From positions 3,217,501-3,281,500 of the forward strand of contig NC_018012.1 of NCBI RefSeq assembly GCF_000227745.2: a DNA stretch of 64,000 bases. Reading direction: 5' to 3'. The notes under the pieces were generated by a model. The model saw nothing but the letters and a program-made list of their open reading frames with translations. It had not been told where the DNA came from and did not search any database. How positions within the stretch are numbered: the first letter of the stretch is position 1; each line of letters starts with the position of its first letter. Positions 53,001 to 62,091 of the stretch are shown here, piece by piece. This stretch comes from Thiocystis violascens DSM 198 (lineage in GTDB: Bacteria; Pseudomonadota; Gammaproteobacteria; Chromatiales; Chromatiaceae). A program made the translations under genes and the position numbers.

Positions 53001-53535
53001 GGGCGAAATGGAGGTCGCCGATGAACTCGCCCGTGCCGTCGCCGCGAAACCGGACCTCCGGGATGACCACGGTCTGATTCCCCGAGAGCTTGGACCAGGC
53101 GCCGATGACCGCGCCCCGGTCCGCCTCGACGATCAGACGCGCGAAAAAATGCTGATGAAAGTGGCTGTCTCGCAGATTGAACAGACGCTGCGCCGCCAGG
53201 TTGCTCTCCTTGACCAGACCCGTGCGATCGATCACCAGCTCGGCCACGGGCAAGCCGTCGAAAAACGCCGTGAAGCGTGCGAGCGACTCCTCGCTGCGAC
53301 GCTGACTGTGCAGCAGTTCCTCGTTCTGGATTTCGAGTTCGGCCTGATAGATCCGCAGATTCTCCACCAGGGCGGCAACCTTGAGGTCGCTCCCCGCCAG
53401 CACCTCGTCGGCGAGATCGAAGCGACCCTGCTGCAGCGCGGTCAGCGCTCGCGCGCGCAGTTCCTCGGGGGAGATGTCGATCAGGTCACGGATGCTGCCC
53501 TGCCCCTCTCGCACCCCGGTCTTCTGTCTAGTCAT
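50065..53535 (-). CDS. Multi-PAS GGDEF-EAL cyclic-di-GMP signalling protein
   Basis: 1156 aa, no signal peptide. PAS-like unit about 70-190 ([20 protein letters not shown]), a GAF-like stretch about 205-340, PAS units about 350-480 ([20 protein letters not shown]), 485-600 and 610-730 ([20 protein letters not shown]), a GGDEF domain about 735-900 with intact [15 protein letters not shown] and an RAAD inhibitory site just upstream, then an EAL domain about 915-1150 ([41 protein letters not shown]). Both cyclase and phosphodiesterase motifs look catalytic. Its start overlaps the end of the CheB-CheR gene by 8 bp, implying coupled translation. Confidence 0.93.
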   Translation of the reverse strand: [1156 protein letters not shown]

Positions 53536-56500
53536 GGTTGCCCGTCGACCACTTACTGATATTGATGTGACTCACGATGACTCCCCCGCCCGGATGATCG
53601 ATCGGCGCGACGTGCATGACGTACCAACGCTGCTCATCCGGCGAATGGCAGGGATATTCCAGAGAGAATGCCGTGGTCTTGCCTTCGAGCACCTGCCGGA
53701 TACCGCCGATCGCGTTGCCGGCGGTCGGTTCATCCACGATTTGGCGCATGTCGCAGACTTCCAGGTAGTTGGTCCCAAGCCCCGAGGATTGCAGCATCGG
53801 ATTGCCGTTGTCCTCCGCGAAGGTTCGCCAGGCACGGTTGACCATGGTGATGACACCCTTGGCATCGAGCACGGCGACATGCTCGGGCAGCGAGTCCAGC
53901 ACCGCCTGGAGACGTTCCACGTCGCGCAGCGTGGTAATGTCCACGAAGGTGGCGACCGCCCCGCGCGCCTCGCCGGTGCGCACCGCGTAGGGATGCACGC
54001 GCGCCAGATAGTGACGTCCGTTGGCGGCATCGATCTCGTGCTGAAGCATCTCGCCGCTGCCGATGGTGCGATGCAGTTCGGGGAGGAACTCCGGATACTG
54101 GAGCAGGTTGGCGAAGTCGTCGATGGGACGGCCGAGATCGCCCTCGCGGATTTTAAAGAGGGCGGTGGCCTCGGGCGTGAAGCGGGTCAGACGCAGTTGC
54201 GAATCCACGAAGACGGTGGCGATCGAGGCGGCCTTGGCCATGCCGTCGAGATCGGCGTTGAGCCGGTTGAGAATTTCGATCTTTTCCTGATTCTCGGCGT
54301 TGACGGTATAGAGTTCCTCGTTGACCGATTGCAGCTCCTCGTTGGAGCTTTGCAACTCCTCGTTGGAGGCCATGAGTTCCTCGTTGGTGGCCTGCAGTTC
54401 CTCGTTGGCGGTTTCCAGTTCCTCGATGGTGGCCTGGAGGCTCTCGCGGGTCGCCGCCAGTTCGCGCTCCAGGGTCTCCAGACGCTGGGCCGTCTCGCGG
54501 TCGAGACTGAGCGTCTCCATCTCGGTCAGGGAGGGCGTGGCGGAACGCCTGCCGCCTGCGGCATCGACCTCGACGGCGACATCGGGGATGGTTTCCGTCT
54601 CGAAGGACAGCAGCAGGTTGAGCTCGCCGTGCGGCGGGTCAATGGGTCTCGCGACCAGGTGCAAACGCTCGGTGCGGCCCGCGTCCAGCGAGAGTCCGAG
54701 CAGGTCGGAGCGCAGCGGCGCGCGGTCGCGCGCGGCCTTATAGAGCAGCGCCTTGGCGATGGCCACCAGCGAGCTGGGCAGCAGCTTCGCCAGATCCAGG
54801 GTGGCCGCGCCTTCGCCGATGCGCAGGTAATGCGTGACATCGCCAAACACATGCAGCAGATCGTGGCGCTGATTCAGAAGCAGGCTGGTCGGCGCGTAGC
54901 TGCGTAGCAGCAGATTCTGCGCGGCATCGATGGCGGCGGCGTCGCTGGACACGCCATGGGTGCGGATCCCGGGACGCGGCCGGGCGCCCGTCACCGAGCT
55001 GCGCGAGAGCGACGCGATGGCGGTATCCAGGGGCAGCGCGACATGCCGCAGGATGCGATAGATCTTGTGCTTGGAGCTGACGGCAGTGAAGTCGGTCTGG
55101 AGATTGGCGAGCGTCTCGCTGGGTCCAAGGAAGAGGAAGCCCCCCGGCGCCATGGCGTACTGGAGCCGGCGCAGCGCGCGCTCCTGGGCCTCGGAGCGGA
55201 AATAGATCAGCAGATTGCGGCAGGACACCAGATCCATCCGGGTGAAGGGCGGATCCTCGAGGAGATTGTGCCGGGCAAAGATGATGCTCTGACGGATCTC
55301 GGTCTTGACCACGAAATGGTTGCCGCGCCGCAGAAAGAATTTTTCCAGCCGCTCGGGCGAGATTTCCGCCGTGATCGCCTCGGAGAAGACGCCGGCGCCG
55401 CCCGTCTCGACGTTCTGGGGCTCCACGTCGGTCGCGAACAGCTTGAAATTCGGCCAGCGGCGTGCCCGATCGAACGCCTCGGCAAAGAGAATCGCCAGGG
55501 AATAGGCCTCCTCGCCGGTCGCGACCCCCGCCGCCCAGACCCGCAGCGGCTGATTGTCGGCGCGTTCGGCCACGATGGTCTTGACGGCGGTGTCGGCCAG
55601 GATCTCGAACGCCTCGGGATCGCGGAAGAAACTCGTGACCGGGATCAGCAACTCGCGGCGCAGGGTCGCCAACTCGCCCCGGTCCGTGCCCAGCAGTCGC
55701 ACATAGTTCAGCAGATCCGGCGTCTGACGCACTTGCATGCGCCGCTCCATCCGGCGCATCACGGTGGCCGGCTTGTATTCGCGGAAATTGATTCCGCCGG
55801 AATGCTGCAGCAGGTGCATGACCTCTTCGTGGGCGCCGTCCTGATCGATCTCGGCGGCCAGCACCGGCACCCGGATCTTGACATGAGGCAGTTGGTGGAT
55901 GTGTTCGAGCAGACGGGGTCCGAGTTCCTCGGGCGGGAGGATCGCGTCCACCAGACCGGTGGCGATGACGCTGCGCGGCATGCCGTCGAATTTGGAGGAC
56001 TCGGGATCCTGGGCGAGCAGGAAGCCGCCGGCATCGTTGATCGCCACCGAGCCGCGCGTGCCGTCGGAGCCGGTTCCGGAGAGGATCACGCCGATCCCGC
56101 GATTGCCGAACTCCTTGGCCAGCGAGCTGAAGAAATGATCGACGGGCAGGGTCAGGCCGCGCGGATTCTTGGGGCTCAGGCGCAACGCATTGCCCGAGGC
56201 GCTCATCATGCTGGCGGGCGGGATCAGATGCACCCGATCCGCCTCGATTCGCATATCGTGCTCGACGGTCACCACCGGCATGGCGGTATGGCGCGACAGC
56301 AGGTTGGCCATCATGCTTTTGTGATCCGGCGAGAGATGCTGGATCACGACATAGGCGGCGCCGGTATTGGCCGGCAAACCTTGAAAGAAACGCTCCAGCG
56401 CGTCCAGTCCGCCCGCCGAGGCTCCGATCGCAACGACATACCCTTTGAATCGGTTTTGGGAGGCGCTCGCTCCCGTGCTCTCGGTGACATTCGGGACATT

Positions 56501-56542
56501 GGACATAGTAGTGTTTTTTTTGCCTGCTTCGCCATGACTCAT
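53528..56542 (-). CDS. CheB-CheR fusion with PAS domains
   Basis: 1004 aa from ATG 56542; an internal ATG at 56506 (MSNVPN) is possible. CheB methylesterase domain about 20-205 with Ser in [16 protein letters not shown], His in [13 protein letters not shown] and Asp in [17 protein letters not shown]. CheR methyltransferase about 225-480 ([27 protein letters not shown]). A long coiled coil about 660-755 built of repeated [19 protein letters not shown] units, then two PAS domains (about 760-880 and 885-1000). No receiver domain. Such fusions act as sensory modules outside classical chemotaxis. Forms an operon with the GGDEF-EAL gene downstream. Confidence 0.93.
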
Positions 56543-56830
56543 GAATGACTGCCTTATTTCGGTTTCGCGCTTGTCTTTCCCGTCGTCCGACCGTCATCGG
56601 CGATCCGACCTGGAGCCAGGCGCTCGTGAAACCGCGGAGGCGTATTCTAACGCCCTCCCCGCCGGTCTTTCAGGTGCGAACCGTCGCCATGGCATTGTGC
56701 TGCCGACAGTTTACCTGGACCACCCCGATCCTGCCGATCGATCTGAAGCAAATTCAACCGCGTCCGGCCCGATCGACGCCGTGTCGAGCGATCTCGCTAC
56801 GCGGGTCACGGACGGCGGCTGAAGAGTGCG

Positions 56831-58165
56831 TCAAAGAGGCTCGACCGAGCGGGGGAGCGACCGATCCAGGGTCACGACCGCTTGTCGCACCCCGCGTCCA
56901 TACAGACTGCTGACCTTAAAGCTCAGATCGTTCCAGTGGATGCGATCGCCAACCAGGGGCGGCCGGCCGAGTTCGCTCAGGATCAAGCCCGACACGCTGT
57001 CGACCTCCGGGTGTTCCAACTCCTGCCCGATGAGGGTGCCCAGCGTATCCAAACGAACCGTTCCCTGCACCTGATAGCTGTCCGCCCCGACCGGGAGGAC
57101 ATCGGGGACATCGTCCGCCCCCTCCTCGATATCCCCGACCGCCTCGGCGCAGATATCCTCCACGGTCAGAATGCCCGCCGTGCCGCCGTGCTCGTCCATC
57201 ACCACGATCATTTGACTGTGCACCCGATCCATCGCGGCCAGCACATCGTCCAGGGTGGCGGTTTCCGGCAGATAGGCGGTTTCCCGCACCATGGCCGGGG
57301 CGAGTCCCGAACCCTCGCGCAGCGGTCCGAGCAGATCCTTGATATGGACCGTGCCAATGATGTGATCGAGATCGCCCGCGTAGACCGGATAGCGGGTGTG
57401 GCGATGCAGGTTCAGGATCTCGCGCAGCAGGGCGTCGTTCGCGCTGACCGGGATACCATGCGTGCGCACCCGCGGCACCATCGCCTGCGCGGCCGAAATC
57501 TCGCTGAAATCGGCGAGTTCCCGAAAGATCCGACCGCTTTCCTCGCTGATCAGACCGCTCTGCTGACTCTCGCGCGCGACCGATTCCAGTTCTTCCGGGG
57601 CAAGATAATGCGCGGCGTCGCGACCGCGCTCGAAACCCACCAGACGCAGCAGCAGGTTACCCGTCAGATTGAGCCCCTTCGCCAGCGGATACAGCAGTAG
57701 CCCGACCCACAGCATGATCGGAGTCACCCACAGGGCGACCCGCATCGCGTGGTTCAGCGCCAACGCCTTCGGGATCATCTCGCCGAAGACGATATGCAGA
57801 TAGGTGATGGCCGCGATGGCGAGCGCGGACGCCAGACCGTGCGCCGTGATCTGCGCGCCAGGACCGGCGAAACCCGCCAGGATCAGCCCCTGTTCGATGA
57901 AGGCGGCGATCGTGTGTTCGCCATACATGCCCAAACCAAGGCTCGCGAAGGTGATGCCGATCTGCGCGGTCGCGACATAGCGATCGAGGCGGGTCGGATC
58001 GTCGAGGACGGCGACGATGCGTCGAGCGCGCGGGTCGCCGGACTCCGCCCGCGTCGCCATCGCCGAGCGCGGGGTGCCGATGATGGCGAATTCGGCCGCG
58101 ACGAACAGCCCGTTGAGCGCGACCAGGGCCATGATGATCAACAGGACGATGATGAACTCAATCAT
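56831..58165 (-). CDS. DUF21/CBS/CorC_HlyC membrane protein (CNNM-like), first paralogue
   Basis: 444 aa from ATG 58165. N-terminal DUF21 transmembrane domain (IIVLLIIMALVALNGLFVAA, conserved EFAIIGTPRSAM, ALAIAAITYLHIVFGEMIPK), then a CBS pair (about 215-330: MVPRVRTHGIPVSANDALLR, HRHTRYPVYAGDLDHIIGTV, VMDEHGGTAGILTVEDICAE) and a C-terminal CorC_HlyC domain (YQVQGTVRLDTLGTLIGQEL). Members are linked to Mg2+/Co2+ efflux; older annotations as hemolysins are misleading. The start overlaps the stop of the upstream paralogue by 8 bp. Confidence 0.92.
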   Translation of the reverse strand: MIEFIIVLLIIMALVALNGLFVAAEFAIIGTPRSAMATRAESGDPRARRIVAVLDDPTRLDRYVATAQIGITFASLGLGMYGEHTIAAFIEQGLILAGFAGPGAQITAHGLASALAIAAITYLHIVFGEMIPKALALNHAMRVALWVTPIMLWVGLLLYPLAKGLNLTGNLLLRLVGFERGRDAAHYLAPEELESVARESQQSGLISEESGRIFRELADFSEISAAQAMVPRVRTHGIPVSANDALLREILNLHRHTRYPVYAGDLDHIIGTVHIKDLLGPLREGSGLAPAMVRETAYLPETATLDDVLAAMDRVHSQMIVVMDEHGGTAGILTVEDICAEAVGDIEEGADDVPDVLPVGADSYQVQGTVRLDTLGTLIGQELEHPEVDSVSGLILSELGRPPLVGDRIHWNDLSFKVSSLYGRGVRQAVVTLDRSLPRSVEPL

Positions 58166-59495
58166 GCGCGTCTCCCGGCATCCGCGCGGGTCGCGCCAGC
58201 ACCGAGCGAATGGCCGCGCCGTCCATGCACTCGATCTCGAAGTCGATACCGGCGGCGGTGCATCGATCGCCGACCTCGGGGATCGCCTCAAGCTGTTCCA
58301 GCAGCCAGCCGGCCAGGGTTTCAGCCTCGCCGGCATCCCAGGCGGGGGTGCCGAGGTTGTGCGCCCACTCGATCGACTCGTCAATCGGCAACCGACCTGG
58401 CAGCCGCCAGCGGCCATCGGGCAGCGGCACCGGCGCCAGATCGGACGCGGACTTGAACTCGTCGGAGAGTTCGCCAAGCAGTTCGCGGATGATGTCTTCG
58501 AGACTGATGAGTCCCTCGATATCCCCGAACTCGCTGACCGCCAGCGCGATGCGCGCGCGCCGATCGCGCAACTGCCCGAGCGCGCGGTCGATCGTCAGCC
58601 CGCTCGGCAGCGCCAGCAGCGGACGCACCAGGGATGGCAGGGCCGCCGGGTCGCGCCCGCTGGCGATTGTCACCGCCAGATCCTTGACGTGCAGGAAACC
58701 GCGCATGTTGTCGAAGTCGCCCTGATACACCAGGAGCCGGGTGTAGGGCGAGGCGTCGATCTGCGCCAGCAAGTCCGCCAGCGGCGCGTTCAGGTCCAGG
58801 CTGGCAATCTGGCGCCGCGGCACCATCAACTGGCGCACCGTATGACGACCGAGCCGCAGCGCCTCGCGCAGACGGGTGCTGTCCCTGGCCTTCAGGAGTC
58901 CGCCGTCGCGGCTCTCGCGGATCAGGAGATCGATTTCATCGGGCGCATGAACATGCCGGTGGCTGGTCTCGGGGTTGACGCCAAACCGCCGCAGCACCAG
59001 GTTTCCGCTCCCGTTGAGCAGGCTGATGAAGGGGGCATAAACGATCAGCGACCAGCGCATCGGCAGATAGGTAAAGAGCGCCGTGCCGACTGGATACTGA
59101 AGCGCCACCGTCTTGGGGATCAATTCGCCGAAGATCACCTGGATCGACGACAGCGCCACCAGCACGACCGTGGCAGAGAGCGCGTAGGCGCCGAGCGGTT
59201 CGAGTTCCCCGTGCGACACCAGGAGCGCGCCGAGGGCCAGGCCGATGGTCGCTTGTCCGAAGGCGCCGAGCACCAGGCTGGACAGCGTGATGCCGATCTG
59301 ACAGCCCGCGATATACCGGTCCAGGCGGCCGGAATCGCGCATGATCGGCAGCAGCGCGGCGGCCAGGCGGTGACCCCGCGCGGCGAATTGCTCGACGCGG
59401 GTCGCCCGCGCGCCGACGATGGCGAATTCGGCGGCTACATAGAGCGCGTTGATCAGGATGAGGACGACGACGATCGGAAAGGGCCAGAGGCTCAT
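58158..59495 (-). CDS. DUF21/CBS/CorC_HlyC membrane protein (CNNM-like), second paralogue
   Basis: 445 aa. Same architecture as its downstream neighbour: DUF21 (IVVVLILINALYVAAEFAIV, LGAFGQATIGLALGALLVS, SIQVIFGELIPKTVALQYPV), CBS pair (LMVPRRQIASLDLNAPLADL, YTRLLVYQGDFDNMRGFLHV, VSEFGDIEGLISLEDIIREL) and a C-terminal domain. The proteins have diverged well beyond a recent duplication, so they may form a heteromer or serve different ions. Overlaps the downstream gene by 8 bp and a possible small ORF upstream by 4 bp. Confidence 0.92.
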   Translation of the reverse strand: MSLWPFPIVVVLILINALYVAAEFAIVGARATRVEQFAARGHRLAAALLPIMRDSGRLDRYIAGCQIGITLSSLVLGAFGQATIGLALGALLVSHGELEPLGAYALSATVVLVALSSIQVIFGELIPKTVALQYPVGTALFTYLPMRWSLIVYAPFISLLNGSGNLVLRRFGVNPETSHRHVHAPDEIDLLIRESRDGGLLKARDSTRLREALRLGRHTVRQLMVPRRQIASLDLNAPLADLLAQIDASPYTRLLVYQGDFDNMRGFLHVKDLAVTIASGRDPAALPSLVRPLLALPSGLTIDRALGQLRDRRARIALAVSEFGDIEGLISLEDIIRELLGELSDEFKSASDLAPVPLPDGRWRLPGRLPIDESIEWAHNLGTPAWDAGEAETLAGWLLEQLEAIPEVGDRCTAAGIDFEIECMDGAAIRSVLARPARMPGDAHD

Positions 59496-59650
59496 CCGGG
59501 CGATCTCGCCTCGCGCTGGCGACTGATGGCCGGGGAGAACCTCGTGGCAAGCGTGTCGATGAACGCGTTGTCAGGATCCGGAGAGTCCGGATCCTCGCCG
59601 GAATCGTCCGCGGATTCCACCATTGCAGGCGGGGTGTCTGTGCTGTTCAT
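59492..59650 (-). CDS. Small acidic hypothetical protein
   Basis: 52 aa from ATG 59650 (MNSTDTPPAMVESADDSGED, ending RFSPAISRQREARSPG). The stop overlaps the next gene's start as ATGA, typical of coupled operon genes. Low-complexity acidic N-terminal half, basic tail. No family recognised and the ribosome-binding site is weak. Confidence 0.4.
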   Translation of the reverse strand: MNSTDTPPAMVESADDSGEDPDSPDPDNAFIDTLATRFSPAISRQREARSPG

Positions 59651-59742
59651 AGGATTTGGAGTATGCCAGATCGCATTCGCGGTTGCCGCGCGCCTGGCGC
59701 GGGAGACCGACAAACGCGGATTTTTCATCGCAGGGCGGTTTG

Positions 59743-61188
59743 TCAATGCCGCGTATCAGGCTGTTTGACCAGCGCGAATCCATCCAGCATCTGCAGCGTC
59801 CCCACCCCGAGCAGACCGCTAATGACCATGGCCAGATAGATCGCCGCGATGGGCTGCTCCAGCAGGACGAAACCAAGCAGTCCGAGTCCGGCGCTCAACT
59901 CGATCAGGCCATAGCTCCAGCGGGCCGCGTATGGACCGCTCTGAACGCGCGCCTTGGGAGTGCGCACGAACTCGGTGCGATAACCCAGCAGCGCCTCCAG
60001 CCCGCCGCGCGCGTTCGAAAGCAGGAGCCCACTGGTCAGGGCCAGCGCGCCAAACACCTCCAGCGCGGTCTCCCGAGCGCCGCCGCGGGTTCCGGCCAGC
60101 AGGAGAAAGCCGATCGGGGCGGCGAAGCCCAGCAGCGAGGTGACGATCGCCACCCGGCCGAGAGTCCCGTCCGCCACCATGGCCCCGGCGATGAAAGGGA
60201 GCCCCAGGACGAGACAGGTCGCGCCCAGCAGAAACGCCAGGGGTTGACCGATCTGAAGGCTGATCATCAGCTTTTGCCAGCGCGGGAGCGCCGGACTCGC
60301 CCAGATCAGGGGCATCAGCTTGACGAAACATTGCACGAAGCCCTTGGTCCAGCGAAATTGCTGGATCCGCCAGGCGCGCGTGGACACGGGCAGCGCGCCC
60401 GGTACGCTGAGATCCTTGAGATAACCGGAGCGCCAGCCACGCAGACGCGCGCGCAGACTCAGGTCCAGATCCTCGGTCAGGGTGTCGCCCTCCCAGCCGC
60501 CGGCATCCTCGATCGCGGCGCGCCGCCAGACGCCGCAGGTGCCATTGAAGGGGATCGGCAGACCCAAACGCCAGCGCGCCTCCTGCTCGACCCCGAAGTG
60601 CGAGTCCAGCAGGCGCGCCTGGATACGCGTCAGCAGACTCTCGTCGCGGTTGAGATGCGCCCAGCGCGCCTGGACATAGGCCAGGCCGGGCTGGGCGATC
60701 AAGGCGCCGACCGTCCGGCGCAGAAAATCCGCGGGCGGGATGAAATCGGCGTCGAAGATGGCCACGTAGGGCGCATCGGAACGCTCCAGCCCGGCCGCCA
60801 GCGCGCCGGCCTTGAAGGCGGTGCGCTGGACCCGATGCAGCAGCTCGATCTCGATACCGTCCTGATGCAAGGCGGCCACGGCCTGCCGACTCAGGGCGAG
60901 CGAGCCGTCGACGCTGTCATCGAGAACCTGGATCTGGAGCCGGTCGCGGGGCCAGTCCAGGGCGATGACGGCGGCCAGGATCCGTTCGACCAGATCGCCT
61001 TCGTTGAAGAGCGGGAGTTGCACCAGCACCCTGGGCAGCGCGGCCTCCTCGGGCGTCGCGATGGCGAGGCGACGCTTGGGGGTCAGAATCCTCGCCAGGG
61101 TCAGCAAGGCGAGATTGAATGAAAAGATCGTCAGAATGACGAGACAGAGTGTCAGTAAAAGCTCGACCGTGAGTTCAGTCGCGAGCAT
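59743..61188 (-). CDS. Processive family-2 glycosyltransferase (cellulose-synthase-like)
   Basis: 481 aa from ATG 61188 (MLATELTVELLLTLCLVILT); an upstream in-frame ATG would add 37 residues including repeat DNA. N-terminal membrane helix; GT2 core with VLVQLPLFNEGDLVERILAA, QIQVLDDSVDGS (DDS), VAIFDADFIPPADFLRRTVG (DxD), TLTEDLDLSLRARLRGW (TED) and the processive QQFRWTKGFVQCF (QxxRW); then about four C-terminal helices. Makes a beta-linked polysaccharide or glycolipid at the inner membrane; sugar unknown. No PilZ domain or bcs partners nearby, so it is probably not a cellulose synthase proper. Confidence 0.9.
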   Translation of the reverse strand: MLATELTVELLLTLCLVILTIFSFNLALLTLARILTPKRRLAIATPEEAALPRVLVQLPLFNEGDLVERILAAVIALDWPRDRLQIQVLDDSVDGSLALSRQAVAALHQDGIEIELLHRVQRTAFKAGALAAGLERSDAPYVAIFDADFIPPADFLRRTVGALIAQPGLAYVQARWAHLNRDESLLTRIQARLLDSHFGVEQEARWRLGLPIPFNGTCGVWRRAAIEDAGGWEGDTLTEDLDLSLRARLRGWRSGYLKDLSVPGALPVSTRAWRIQQFRWTKGFVQCFVKLMPLIWASPALPRWQKLMISLQIGQPLAFLLGATCLVLGLPFIAGAMVADGTLGRVAIVTSLLGFAAPIGFLLLAGTRGGARETALEVFGALALTSGLLLSNARGGLEALLGYRTEFVRTPKARVQSGPYAARWSYGLIELSAGLGLLGFVLLEQPIAAIYLAMVISGLLGVGTLQMLDGFALVKQPDTRH

Positions 61189-61599
61189 GGGTTGTATGTC
61201 CGTAAAGTGGATAAAACCTAAATCCGGCGGATTGAACCGCAAAGGCGCAAAGGACGCAAAGAATTTCAGGTGCGTGTTCCGGCTGTCCGTCTCGCTCACG
61301 GGACGACGTCCAATGGCACGACAACCTCTTGTTTTCGATTCCTTGCGGTTCGACGGATCTTTTTAGGTTAAAGGGTTGATGGGGGAGCGGCGACCGGTTG
61401 GAGACGCGTCGGTTTCATCGCCATCCTCCGGTTGAAACCTCCCCCTTCAGGGGGATAATGCGCACGGGAGAGGGGCAACCTCTTCCTTGCACTTGTCGCC
61501 AGGTTAAGCCGAGCGCGGATTGAAACAGCGTCGTCGAAGGATAGGATAGGACCGCCTGAAAGCGACAGCAAGCCCCACCCCATCGATATCGTCACTGCC
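61189..61599. other. Intergenic region with a short repeat
   Basis: 411 bp without a gene. At 61234-61263 it contains GAACCGCAAAGGCGCAAAGG followed by ACGCAAAG, a direct-repeat-rich motif dispersed in many proteobacterial genomes. Near 61440 is a CCCCC-TTCA-GGGGG hairpin. No convincing promoter seen for the downstream plus-strand gene. Confidence 0.5.
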
Positions 61600-61989
61600 A
61601 TGCTGGACCGTCTGCAACAGATCGCGAGACGCATTCTACCCGCTCGCCAGGTACTGATCGGTCTTGCCGCGTTCGGTTCGCTCACCGCCAGTATCGGGCT
61701 CTTCGCCTTTGCGGGCAAGGAAGGCGACGCGCTGCTGATGCCGGGTCTGATCTTGCTGCTCTGGTCCGTCACCGGACTGATGTTCGTCGATCTCTTCGCC
61801 CATGTTCCGCATCCGCCGGAGCCGACCTGGAGTCCCATGCGAAGACGGATGCAGACACTGTGGCGCGGTCTGCATTGGCTGTTCGCGGCGGGATTTGTGC
61901 TGCTAAGTCTGATGGCCGTGGATGTCAGTCTGTATATCGCCGAGACCTGGCTGGAAGAGCGCTCGCACGAAGCAACCATCCGGCAATGA
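61600..61989 (+). CDS. Hypothetical three-helix membrane protein
   Basis: 129 aa. Hydrophobic segments: QVLIGLAAFGSLTASIGLFA, LLMPGLILLLWSVTGLMFVD and GLHWLFAAGFVLLSLMAVDV, separated by a polar loop HVPHPPEPTWSPMRRRMQTL. Inner-membrane protein of unknown function. The composition fits host genes of the region. It is followed by a REP-type unit and is convergent with ggt. Confidence 0.75.
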   Translation: MLDRLQQIARRILPARQVLIGLAAFGSLTASIGLFAFAGKEGDALLMPGLILLLWSVTGLMFVDLFAHVPHPPEPTWSPMRRRMQTLWRGLHWLFAAGFVLLSLMAVDVSLYIAETWLEERSHEATIRQ

Positions 61990-62037
61990 TTTCCTGAATC
62001 GCTGAAACCGACGGCCAAGTCGCCCGCTACGGGGCGC

Positions 62038-62060
62038 GTAGGAGCCCGCTTGCGGGCGAC
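62038..62060 (+). repeat. Single REP-type unit
   Basis: Identical to the 3289-3311 unit (GTAGGAGCCCGCTTGCGGGC plus GAC), lying between the convergent hypothetical gene and ggt; preceded by a partial inverse GTCGCCCGCTAC. Confidence 0.75.
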
Positions 62061-62091
62061 GCCGAGGGGGTAAGCGCTTGCCGCGATCGCC

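Noticed and set aside
50560..53559. 999-codon plus-strand ORF opposite the PAS-GGDEF-EAL gene
   Set aside because: Long antisense ORFs are expected in this GC-rich DNA; the minus-strand protein has complete, recognisable catalytic domains while this one has none.
54956..56548. 530-codon plus-strand ORF opposite CheB-CheR
   Set aside because: Same reasoning: no recognisable domain, and a real gene on the other strand.
56541..56822. Plus-strand ORFs upstream of the CheB-CheR gene
   Set aside because: Atypical composition, no similarity; this 288-bp stretch more likely holds the operon promoter.
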